This document shows, piece by piece, positions 6,669-12,861 of a stretch of DNA of 14,897 bases. The notes beneath the pieces are model-generated. The model was not told the origin of the DNA and ran no database searches. It saw nothing but the letters and a program-made list of their open reading frames with translations. Positions within the stretch are counted from its first letter, which is position 1. Each line of letters starts with the position of its first letter. The translations under genes were made by a program, and so were the position numbers. This stretch comes from Calditrichota bacterium (GTDB taxonomy: Bacteria > Calditrichota > Calditrichia > RBG-13-44-9), in contig JAJRXE010000171.1 of assembly GCA_024276455.1 (NCBI GenBank), positions 1 to 14,897 on the forward strand, written 5' to 3'.

Positions 6669-8102
6669 ATGGAATTTAAACGCACCAAAATTGTCGTAAC
6701 CCTGGGTCCCGCTTCCAACTCCCGCGAGACCATCGAACAACTGATTAAAGCCGGGGTTAACGTATTTCGTCTGAATTTTTCTCACGCGTCGTACGAGGAA
6801 CATTTAAACAACATTACCAAAATTCAGGAAATCCGCCGGAAGCTTAACAAGCCGGTGGCGATTCTGCAGGATTTGAGCGGACCCAAGGTGCGAATTGGCG
6901 ACATTGCCGAGGGCAGCCTGTTGCTGAAATCCGGCGACGAAATCATTCTCGATCCCACTCTGAAGGGTCCCTCGCAGGGAAACCGCATCTTTATAAATTA
7001 CCCCGATTTTGCCAAGGACATGTTTGTGGGCGCCCGGTTGTTGCTGGCCGACGGCGACATTGAACTGGAGATTACCCGCATCGAGTCCTCCCAGGTGTTT
7101 TGCAAAGTCATTGTGGGCGGCGAACTTTCCTCCAAAAAGGGAGTGAATTTTCACACCGGTTCTTTTTCCCTGCCGGCCCTGACCGACAAGGATCGCCAGG
7201 ACTTAGAATTTGGTCTGAAACACGGGGTGGACGTGGTCGCCATGTCTTTCGTGCGCAATGCTGCAGACTTGTTGCAGGCTCGCCAATTGTGCGAGCAACT
7301 GGGACGAAAAGTTCCTCTGATTGCCAAAATCGAAAAACACGAGGCGCTGGACAACCTGGACGAGATTCTGGCCGCCTCCGATGGTTTGATGGTTGCCCGG
7401 GGCGATCTGGGGGTGGAAATTCCCATCGAAAAGGTGCCCATCGTTCAAAAAGAGATCATTAAAAAAGCCAATCTGGCGGGAAAACCGGTGATTACCGCCA
7501 CTCAAATGCTGCGTTCCATGGTGGATTCGCCAAGGCCGACCCGGGCGGAAGTAACCGACGTGGCCAACGCCATCATGGACGGCACCGACGCGGTCATGCT
7601 TTCGGAGGAAACCGCCATCGGGAAATACCCGGTTAAGGCGGTCGAGATGATGAGTCGGGTGGCCCGCTACACCGAGGCCAATTTCCCCTTCAGTCGCAAT
7701 CTGGACGAATTTTTCCGCGGAGACACCATTGGACTCACCGAATCGGTGGCGCACTCGGCCGTAATGCTGACCTGCGACTTGAAAGCGCGCCTGGTTATTG
7801 CCGCCACCCGCACCGGATACACGGCCACCGCCATTGCCAAATACCGCCCACGCGCCATCATTCTGGCTCTGACGCCGGAAGAAGAAGTGTATTACCGCCT
7901 CGCCCTGGTGTGGGGGGTGCAACCGGCCCTCTTCGACCTGCACACCGACGTGCACAAATTCTTTGTTGCCGCCGAGCGAGCGGCCGTTAAAATGCAACTG
8001 CTGGAACCCGGCGACCGCTACGTAATTACCAGTGGCTTCCCTCTGGGGAAACCCGGTTCCATCAACCAGATTAAAGCCGGAACCTACCAGCCCAGAGAAT
8101 GA
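6669..8102 (+). CDS. pyk: Pyruvate kinase
   Basis: A 477-aa enzyme of glycolysis: phosphoenolpyruvate + ADP to pyruvate + ATP. It begins RTKIVVTLGPAS, then GVNVFRLNFSHAS, LQDLSGPKVRIG, the beta-barrel B domain (about 70-170), IAKIEKHEALDNLDEIL with the catalytic Lys, MVARGDLGVEIP with acidic Mg ligands, and KPVITATQMLRSMVDSPRPTRAEVTDVANA. The C-terminal domain holds the usual SVAHSAVML and AATRTGYTAT segments and ends near PGSINQIKAG, with no extra PEP-utiliser domain. Length is normal. In the signature, MLRSM replaces the common MLESM and LSEET replaces LSGET; both are conservative variants seen in the family. The RBS is weak (AAAAGG, 6656-6661), fitting coupling to the upstream usp gene. 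A strong terminator follows. Confidence 0.96.
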   Translation: MEFKRTKIVVTLGPASNSRETIEQLIKAGVNVFRLNFSHASYEEHLNNITKIQEIRRKLNKPVAILQDLSGPKVRIGDIAEGSLLLKSGDEIILDPTLKGPSQGNRIFINYPDFAKDMFVGARLLLADGDIELEITRIESSQVFCKVIVGGELSSKKGVNFHTGSFSLPALTDKDRQDLEFGLKHGVDVVAMSFVRNAADLLQARQLCEQLGRKVPLIAKIEKHEALDNLDEILAASDGLMVARGDLGVEIPIEKVPIVQKEIIKKANLAGKPVITATQMLRSMVDSPRPTRAEVTDVANAIMDGTDAVMLSEETAIGKYPVKAVEMMSRVARYTEANFPFSRNLDEFFRGDTIGLTESVAHSAVMLTCDLKARLVIAATRTGYTATAIAKYRPRAIILALTPEEEVYYRLALVWGVQPALFDLHTDVHKFFVAAERAAVKMQLLEPGDRYVITSGFPLGKPGSINQIKAGTYQPRE

Positions 8103-8160
8103 AAAAGCAGTTCGGGGAAATTCAGCAACATTACGGGGATATTCCCTCTTTCGGCGACCG

Positions 8161-8211
8161 AAACGCTGCTTAATCCCCCGGTCACACCGGGAGGAAAAGC
8201 GGCGTTTTTTT
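8161..8211 (+). terminator. Long rho-independent terminator after pyk
   Basis: An 11-bp outer stem AAACGCTGCTT (8161-8171) / AAGCGGCGTTT (8197-8207), with one G-U pair, encloses an inner stem CCCGGT (8177-8182) / ACCGGG (8186-8191) with loop CAC and three further bulged pairs. A T run (8205-8211) follows. A second small hairpin, TTTCGG (8149-8154) / CCGAAA (8158-8163), competes with the first three bases of the outer stem. Confidence 0.85.
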
Positions 8212-8215
8212 CTCC

Positions 8216-8246
8216 TTGTTTTATTCGGGAAACGTCAATATATTTT
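8216..8246 (+). promoter_or_regulatory. Candidate promoter of the 8287 gene
   Basis: TTGTTT (8216-8221) - N17 - TATATT (8239-8244) lies directly behind the pyk terminator and about 40 nt before the next start. The same bases also nearly match the Bacteroidota form (TTG, 20 nt, TATATTTT against TAnnTTTG). The position between a terminator and a strong RBS supports it more than the box scores do. Confidence 0.45.
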
Positions 8247-8286
8247 TCGCCGGCATACGAATACACCGTAAGAAAAGGAGCAACCA

Positions 8287-9084
8287 ATGGCGGAATTTAA
8301 GAAACATCTCTATCTGATCCTTTACCCCAACGAAGCGCTGGTGGCCTCGCAACTGGAACCCGACGAATTCGGAAAACATTATTCAGTGGGAAGCCCCAAA
8401 CACTTCAAAGGCAAGGTGATTTTCGCGGAAGTGGACATCAATTATCGGAACGATTATTTCCAGATAGACGAATATCTGAAACGCACCGACTCCGGCGTTC
8501 CGGGCGTTCCCAAAAAAACCAAGTTCATTAAGTCTTACCGGGTACTGGAACACGTGGACCTGGATGCCATTAAGGAACTTTACCTGGTTACCGTGGACGG
8601 CATGGTGCTGGGATTGCCGAAGAGTGAAGATTTCTCCATTTTTCACCAGCCCAAGCGGGTACGAATTTACCAGGAAATTTGTCCCCTGCAGCTGGTGGTG
8701 GCTTCTAACCTGGATCCGGAAAAATTCGGTTACTACATTACCCGGGAATCGGTCTCCAAAGGAGCGCCGAAAATTTTCTACACCCAATACGACGTGGACA
8801 TTGAAGAAGTGTTAAAAATGAAAGATGCCACCGACCGGATGGCCACCCCGCTGCCCAATGTCAATCCCACCAACTTTACCCAGGCAATTCTGGAGTTGGC
8901 CGGAGATCCGACCAAACGCACCAAAACCATTAGCCTGGACGAAGTGTTGGACGAAATCTCCTACGCGAAAATCAAACACGGCTTCTGGATGGCAGACGGC
9001 GAAAAGATTATTTTCTGGGCCCTGCCGCCGGAAAACGAGCTGGAGGAGCACCATTACCTCTGGTGGAAGAGTGTGTACCGATAA
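8287..9084 (+). CDS. Unrecognised 265-aa cytoplasmic protein with internal duplication
   Basis: I do not recognise this protein. It has no signal peptide or membrane segment and is rich in charged and aromatic residues. Two similar segments are visible: LVASQLEPDEFGKHYSVGSP... to VIFAEVDI (residues 18-51) and VVASNLDPEKFGYYITRESV... to IFYTQYDVDI (residues 137-172), sharing VAS-x-L-[ED]-P-[DE]-[EK]-FG-x-[HY]-Y and a strand ending in -VDI. This suggests two related halves of about 120 residues plus a C-terminal tail (186-265) rich in Trp and His (HHYLWW). ATG 8287 has AAGGAG at 8275-8280 with 6-nt spacing. It has its own promoter candidate and a very strong terminator, so it is a monocistronic and probably well expressed gene. 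Confidence 0.85.
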   Translation: MAEFKKHLYLILYPNEALVASQLEPDEFGKHYSVGSPKHFKGKVIFAEVDINYRNDYFQIDEYLKRTDSGVPGVPKKTKFIKSYRVLEHVDLDAIKELYLVTVDGMVLGLPKSEDFSIFHQPKRVRIYQEICPLQLVVASNLDPEKFGYYITRESVSKGAPKIFYTQYDVDIEEVLKMKDATDRMATPLPNVNPTNFTQAILELAGDPTKRTKTISLDEVLDEISYAKIKHGFWMADGEKIIFWALPPENELEEHHYLWWKSVYR

Positions 9085-9098
9085 AAATAATGACGCGG

Positions 9099-9133
9099 AA
9101 AACCCGGATATGGCATCCATATCCGGGTTTTTT
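9099..9133 (+). terminator. Strong rho-independent terminator after the 8287 gene
   Basis: A perfect 15-bp inverted repeat AAAACCCGGATATGG (9099-9113) / CCATATCCGGGTTTT (9117-9131) with loop CAT ends in a T run (9128-9133). It lies 15 nt behind the stop codon. The A-rich flank on the left gives only four Ts on the opposite strand, so it is mainly a + strand terminator. Confidence 0.95.
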
Positions 9134-9135
9134 CG

Positions 9136-9165
9136 TTGGAAATTATTCAGAATATTAGCTAATAC
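9136..9165 (+). promoter_or_regulatory. Candidate promoter of the 80-aa gene
   Basis: TTGGAA (9136-9141) and TAATAC (9160-9165) are 18 nt apart, immediately behind the terminator and 16 nt before ATG 9182. If used, the leader would be only about 10 nt and would barely hold the RBS (AGGGGA, 9169-9174), so this is tentative. Confidence 0.3.
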
Positions 9166-9181
9166 GTTAGGGGAATTTGTC

Positions 9182-9424
9182 ATGCGTTTCACTGAACCAA
9201 ACAAATTTTACGAGATATTCAGCCTTAATGCCCTCAAGGGAGAACAATTTTATCTAAAATTTCGGGACGATCCGACCATTTACGTTGGAATCCCGCTGCT
9301 GCGCTCCCGCTTCGCCCATTCCGAATCGGACACCTTTACCGTGCAAATTCTACTACCGGGTTCCCGCCGGGGAATTTACCAGAAACGCTTCGACACCCTC
9401 GAGTACATTGAAAAACGCTCCTGA
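9182..9424 (+). CDS. Small unrecognised 80-aa protein
   Basis: ATG 9182 has AGGGGA at 9169-9174 with 7-nt spacing. The frame stays open further upstream, but that part runs through the terminator and has no translation signal, so I start here. The product is basic and strand-rich: GEQFYLKFRDDPTIYVGIPLL, then DTFTVQILLPGSRRGIYQKR, ending DTLEYIEKRS. Alternating hydrophobic and polar residues with turns at Asp-Asp-Pro and Gly-Ser-Arg-Arg suggest a small beta barrel (SH3- or Sm-like), but this is only a shape impression and I name no family. It sits alone between a strong terminator and the rib promoter, with no clear terminator of its own (only a 3-bp stem near 9415-9426). Confidence 0.6.
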   Translation: MRFTEPNKFYEIFSLNALKGEQFYLKFRDDPTIYVGIPLLRSRFAHSESDTFTVQILLPGSRRGIYQKRFDTLEYIEKRS

Positions 9425-9474
9425 GCGCCTTTTGCTCTCGATCGACTTCACCAGGAAACGTTTTTTAAAATGGC

Positions 9475-9506
9475 TTGACATCTCACTCTTCAAACCGCTA
9501 AATTTG
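9475..9506 (+). promoter_or_regulatory. Promoter of the riboflavin operon
   Basis: A perfect -35 TTGACA (9475-9480) is followed by CTAAAT (9498-9503) at 17 nt. The same site reads TTG (9475-9477) - N21 - TAAATTTG (9499-9506), a full match to the Bacteroidota -7 element. Either reading puts the start of RNA at about 9509-9511, exactly at the first base of riboswitch helix P1, which strongly supports the call. Confidence 0.75.
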
Positions 9507-9510
9507 GCTT

Positions 9511-9706
9511 GATCTTCGGGGCAAGGTGACCCCGCACCGGGATTCAGGCGCACTCAGCGGTTGAATCCTGTAAATTGGACGAAAAAGTCAAAGAAGTTGT
9601 GCGGGGAATTCCTGACCGGCGGTGAAAGCCCGCGAGTCCCGTAAAACGACGGGATTGAACCGGTGAAATTCCGGTGCCGACGGTATAGTCCGGATGGGAG
9701 AAGATC
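9511..9706 (+). promoter_or_regulatory. FMN riboswitch (RFN element) with an enlarged P2
   Basis: The aptamer senses flavin mononucleotide and controls the rib operon by feedback. Conserved blocks are all present: P1 GATCTTC (9511-9517) / GAAGATC (9700-9706); GGGGCAAGGTGA then AATTCCTGACCGGCGGT for P2 and P3; AGCCCGCGA (9627-9635); variable hairpin P4 TCCCGT (9637-9642) / ACGGGA (9649-9654); P5 ACCGG (9659-9663) / CCGGT (9671-9675) with loop GTGAAATT-type; P6 with GCCGACGGTATAGTCCGGATG (9676-9696 region). It is about 196 nt long because 77 nt are inserted in the P2 loop (9530-9606). Removing that insert restores GGTGA-AATTCC, the family consensus. The terminator at 9747 makes this an OFF switch acting on transcription. 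Confidence 0.97.
9530..9606 (+). other. 77-nt structured insertion in the P2 loop of the FMN riboswitch
   Basis: The insert splits the consensus L2 sequence GGTGA|AATTCC. Its ends are perfectly complementary: CCCCGCAC (9530-9537) with GTGCGGGG (9599-9606), an 8-bp extension. Directly stacked inside is a 9-bp hairpin, CGGGATTCA (9538-9546) / TGAATCCTG (9562-9570), with one G-U pair and a small CGC/GCG cap (9549-9551, 9557-9559). A weak hairpin GGAC-type stem (GAC 9578-9580 / GTC 9587-9589) completes a three-way junction. The sequence has no open reading frame or known aptamer that I recognise. Confidence 0.8.
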
Positions 9707-9746
9707 GAAATGCAACCATGCGCATTATATTCCTGTCAACAGGTCT

Positions 9747-9779
9747 GCCCTGAAGATCGTTCCATTCAGGGCTTTTTTA
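9747..9779 (+). terminator. Riboswitch-controlled terminator of the rib leader
   Basis: Stem GCCCTGAA (9747-9754) / TTCAGGGC (9765-9772), loop of 10 nt, then six Ts (9773-9778). It lies 41 nt behind the aptamer and 48 nt before the ribD start. Its 5' arm plus loop, TGCCCTGAAGATC (9746-9758), is complementary to the aptamer 5' end GATCTTCGGGGCA (9511-9523), giving a 13-bp antiterminator with one G-U pair. Confidence 0.92.
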
Positions 9780-9783
9780 TTGT

Positions 9784-9818
9784 TGAAAGCCCGCGAAAAA
9801 CGAACCGTTAAACGAGGT
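9784..9818 (+). repeat. Partial copy of an aptamer segment in the rib leader, before the RBS
   Basis: TGAAAGCCCGCGA occurs at 9623-9635 (P3 3' strand of the riboswitch) and again exactly at 9784-9796. Weaker likeness continues: CCGTAAAACGACGG (9639-9652, P4) against CCGTTAAACGAGG (9805-9817). The second copy ends at the ribD RBS GAGGT (9814-9818), which could pair weakly with ACCGT-like bases at 9804-9808. Confidence 0.6.
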
Positions 9819-9826
9819 AGGTAGTT

Positions 9827-10957
9827 TTGAACGATCGGGATTACATGAAGCGGGCGCTGGAACTGGCCAGACAGGGCCGGGGCTACACCTCCCCCAATCC
9901 TCTGGTTGGTTCGGTCATCGTAAAGAACGGACGCATTATTGGCGAGGGTTACCACCGGCGTTACGGCGACAAACATGCCGAAGTGATGGCCATTGAAAAC
10001 GCCAGCGAATCGGTGGAAGGAGCCACCCTGTACTGCAATCTGGAACCCTGCTGCCACACCATACCGGAGAAAAAAACGCCCCCCTGCTCCCTGCGATTAA
10101 TCCGGGAAAAAATAAAGCGACTGGTCGTTGCGACCAAAGATCCCAACCCTTACGTAAACGGCAACGGAATTCAAATGCTGCGACGGCATGGCATCGAGGT
10201 GGAGGTGGGTCTGTTAGCGGAAGAAGCGGCCGAGCTGAATGCGCCCTATTTCAAATACATCCAGACCGGACGCCCCTTTGTGCACCTGAAAATCGCCCAG
10301 TCGCTGGACGGACGCATTGCCACCTCCAACGGGCATTCGCAATGGATCACCAACCAATCGGCCCGCCGGCTGGTGCATCTCTGGCGCGCCACTTACGACG
10401 CCGTGCTGGTGGGTATTAACACGGTGCTGAAAGACGACCCCTCGCTTACGGTGCGAGAAGTCGCCGGCCGCAATCCCTATCGGGTGGTGCTGGACGAAAG
10501 GTTGCAAATCCCGAATACAGCCCGCCTGCTCACCGACGGACTGCAGGAACGCACCCTGATTTTCACCACCCTGCCACCCGATCATCCCCGGGTTCTGGAA
10601 TCGCAGAAGCAGGAAATTCAGGTGCTCTCGGTGGGGGCGGACGAACACGGTTGGATCCGTTTGTCGGAGGTTCTGGAACGGCTGGCCAATCTGAAAATCG
10701 CTTCCGTGTTAGTGGAGGGCGGCAGTCAGGTATTCACCTCATTCATTCAGGAAAGACTGTTCGATAAAATCTCCGTCTTCCTGGCGCCCATGATTATTGG
10801 AGCCGGCATTAACAGCGTCCAGGAAATCGGAACGGAACAATTAACCGACGCTTTAAAATTACGCCGGGTTCACATCGAAGTGATTGACCAGCAGGCGCTG
10901 GTGGAAGGTTTTCTGGACGAACGGATCATCTTCGAAAAAGCGTTGGAGAAAATCTAA
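9827..10957 (+). CDS. ribD: RibD: bifunctional pyrimidine deaminase / reductase
   Basis: A 376-aa enzyme carrying out two riboflavin steps: deamination of the diaminopyrimidine product of GTP cyclohydrolase II, then NADPH reduction of its ribose side chain. The N-terminal deaminase (about 1-145) has TSPNPLVGSVIV, the zinc ligand His50 with Glu52 (KHAEVMA) and the cysteines in EPCCHTIPEKKTPPC (Cys75 and Cys87). Their spacing is 12 residues against 9 in E. coli RibD, a small enlargement of the zinc loop. The reductase domain starts near GRPFVHLKIAQSLDGRIAT (149-167) and holds LVEGGSQV. The start is TTG 9827, supported by GAGGT at 9814-9818 (8-nt spacing); ATG 9845 is in frame but would remove six residues and has a poorer RBS. 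The stop overlaps the ribE start (TAATG). Confidence 0.96.
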   Translation: MNDRDYMKRALELARQGRGYTSPNPLVGSVIVKNGRIIGEGYHRRYGDKHAEVMAIENASESVEGATLYCNLEPCCHTIPEKKTPPCSLRLIREKIKRLVVATKDPNPYVNGNGIQMLRRHGIEVEVGLLAEEAAELNAPYFKYIQTGRPFVHLKIAQSLDGRIATSNGHSQWITNQSARRLVHLWRATYDAVLVGINTVLKDDPSLTVREVAGRNPYRVVLDERLQIPNTARLLTDGLQERTLIFTTLPPDHPRVLESQKQEIQVLSVGADEHGWIRLSEVLERLANLKIASVLVEGGSQVFTSFIQERLFDKISVFLAPMIIGAGINSVQEIGTEQLTDALKLRRVHIEVIDQQALVEGFLDERIIFEKALEKI

Positions 10958-11592
10958 TGTTCACCGGACTGATCGAAGAAATCGGAAAAATCGCCGCGGT
11001 GGAAAGGATGCGGGACGGCCTGCGTTTAACAGTCACCGCCCGGAAAGTGCTGGAAGACCTTCAGATCGACGACTCCGTCAACATCGACGGCGCCTGCCAG
11101 ACCGTCGTCCGGATTGACGACCACAGTTTCACCGTGGAGGCGGTGGGCGAAACGCTGCAGAAGACCACCTTTGGCGAATTCACTCCCGGCCGGGTGGTGA
11201 ATCTGGAACGTTCCCTCACCCTGGAAACTCGTCTGGGCGGTCACCTGGTGCAGGGGCACGTGAACGGCACCGGCACCATCACCCAGTGGTTTCCCCGGGG
11301 CGAAAACTACTACCTGGAGGTGCAGCTGCCGCCCGAGCTCATGAAATACTGCATTCACGAAGGGTCCATTGCGATTGACGGCATCAGTTTGACCATCGCC
11401 CAGTTGCAACCCGATCGGGTGGGCATCAGTATTATTCCCCACACGGTGAAGCACACCACCCTGCAATTCCGGAAAACCGGCGAGCGGGTGAACATCGAAG
11501 TGGACGTCATTGCGCGTTACGTGGAGCGGCTGTTAGGTCAGTCGCCGCACTCAAAGTTAACCATAGAGACCTTGCGAAAATGGGGTTATTGA
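10957..11592 (+). CDS. ribE: Riboflavin synthase, alpha subunit
   Basis: A 211-aa enzyme that dismutates two 6,7-dimethyl-8-ribityllumazine molecules into riboflavin and the pyrimidine precursor, the last step of the pathway. It starts MFTGLIEEIGKI, diagnostic of the family, and shows the two similar barrel halves: VNIDGACQTVV and TLQKTTFG in the first, GGHLVQGHVNGTG, SIAIDGISLTI and IPHTVKHTTL in the second. The common GHVDG is GHVNG here, and VNGVCLTV is replaced by NIDGACQTV; both are modest changes. The ATG overlaps the ribD stop by one base (10957), indicating coupled translation. It is called ribE here (ribB in Bacillus subtilis naming). The next gene follows after 21 bp. Confidence 0.96.
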   Translation: MFTGLIEEIGKIAAVERMRDGLRLTVTARKVLEDLQIDDSVNIDGACQTVVRIDDHSFTVEAVGETLQKTTFGEFTPGRVVNLERSLTLETRLGGHLVQGHVNGTGTITQWFPRGENYYLEVQLPPELMKYCIHEGSIAIDGISLTIAQLQPDRVGISIIPHTVKHTTLQFRKTGERVNIEVDVIARYVERLLGQSPHSKLTIETLRKWGY

Positions 11593-11613
11593 CAATAAAG
11601 GAGTTTTTGAGAA

Positions 11614-12843
11614 ATGGTTGAGAAGATTAAAGCGAACGTTGAAGCCGCGCTGGAAGATTTGCGCAACGGCAAGATTCTGATCGTGGTGGACGACGAAGAC
11701 CGCGAGAACGAGGGCGATTTCATCATGGCGGCAGACAAAGTCACACCGGAAGCCATTAATTTCATGGCCAAATATGGGCGCGGCATCATCTGCCTGGCCA
11801 TAACCGATGAGCGGGCCAGGGAACTGGACTTGGAATACATGGTGAACCAGAACACTGCCATTCACGGCACCGCCTTTACCGTAACCATCGACGCCAAACA
11901 CGGCACCACCACTGGAGTGTCGGCGTACGACCGGGCTCACACGATTCGGGTGGCGATTGACCCGAAGACCCGCCCGGAGGATCTGGCGCGTCCGGGGCAC
12001 ATTTTTCCGCTGATTGCCAAACCGGGTGGCGTGCTGCGACGGGCGGGACACACCGAAGCGGTGGTCGATCTGGCCCGCCTGGCCGGACTAACTCCCGCCG
12101 GGGTGCTGTGCGAAATCATGGACGAAGACGGCCAGATGGCCCGCCTGCCCCGTTTGCGGGAAATCGCCCGGGAATTCGACCTGCGCATCATCACCATTGC
12201 CGAGCTGATTGAGTACCGCCGGTTGAAAGAGAAATTGATCCGCCGGGTCACCGACGTGGATTTGCCCACCCGCTACGGACACTTCCGGCTGTACCTGTAC
12301 GAAAACCTGCTCGATGCCACCGATCACCATTTGGCCATCGTAAAAGGCGACGTGACTACCGACGAGCCGGTGCTGGTACGGGTGCATTCGGAATGTCTGA
12401 CCGGCGACACCCTGGGTTCGCTGCGCTGCGATTGCGGCGACCAGCTCCATTTCGCTCTCACGAAAATTGAACAAGAAGGCCGGGGGGCGGTACTCTACAT
12501 GCGCCAGGAAGGTCGAGGAATCGGCCTGGCCAACAAGATTCTGGCCTACAAGCTGCAGGACGAAGGCAAAGATACCGTGGAAGCCAACGAGGAGTTGGGC
12601 TTTAAGGCCGATTTGCGGGACTACGGATTGGGGGCGCAGATGCTGCTGGACCTGGGCATCCGGAAAATCCGCCTGATGACCAACAATCCCCGTAAAATCG
12701 TCGGCTTGCAGGGCTACGGCCTGGAAATCGTGGAACGGGTTCCCATTGTGATTGAACCCAACGAAATAAACGCCCGCTATTTACTGACCAAAAAAGAAAA
12801 ATTGGGACATCTGTTTCCCATTGACGAGATTCGAAAACCCTGA
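11614..12843 (+). CDS. ribBA: RibBA: DHBP synthase / GTP cyclohydrolase II fusion
   Basis: A 409-aa fusion supplying both branches of riboflavin synthesis. Residues 1 to about 205 are 3,4-dihydroxy-2-butanone-4-phosphate synthase (ribulose-5-phosphate to DHBP plus formate): VVDDEDRENEGDFIMAAD with acidic Mg ligands, ARPGHIFPL and RAGHTEAVVDLARLAG. Residues about 210-400 are GTP cyclohydrolase II: VRVHSECLTGDTLGSLRCDCG with zinc ligands Cys261, Cys272 and Cys274 (same spacing as E. coli RibA), then MRQEGRGIGL and the end segment LMTNNPRKI. All key residues are present in both halves, so neither domain looks degenerate. AAAGGAG at 11597-11603 precedes ATG 11614. RibH follows after 18 bp. Confidence 0.97.
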   Translation: MVEKIKANVEAALEDLRNGKILIVVDDEDRENEGDFIMAADKVTPEAINFMAKYGRGIICLAITDERARELDLEYMVNQNTAIHGTAFTVTIDAKHGTTTGVSAYDRAHTIRVAIDPKTRPEDLARPGHIFPLIAKPGGVLRRAGHTEAVVDLARLAGLTPAGVLCEIMDEDGQMARLPRLREIAREFDLRIITIAELIEYRRLKEKLIRRVTDVDLPTRYGHFRLYLYENLLDATDHHLAIVKGDVTTDEPVLVRVHSECLTGDTLGSLRCDCGDQLHFALTKIEQEGRGAVLYMRQEGRGIGLANKILAYKLQDEGKDTVEANEELGFKADLRDYGLGAQMLLDLGIRKIRLMTNNPRKIVGLQGYGLEIVERVPIVIEPNEINARYLLTKKEKLGHLFPIDEIRKP

Positions 12844-12861
12844 GAAGAAAAGGAGAAACAT

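Noticed and set aside
7203..7997. 264-aa reverse-strand open frame inside pyk
   Set aside because: It is antisense to clear pyruvate kinase coding sequence, its composition is His/Gly/Val-rich as expected of a shadow frame, and it shows no RBS or family motif.
9412..9432. Terminator for the 80-aa gene
   Set aside because: The inverted repeat CGCTC-CT-GAGCG has a 2-nt loop; opening it to a real loop leaves only 3 bp before CTTTT, too weak to call.
9845..9847. Alternative ATG start of ribD
   Set aside because: The RBS GAGGT at 9814-9818 is spaced for TTG 9827, not for 9845, and residues 1-6 fit the RibD N-terminus.
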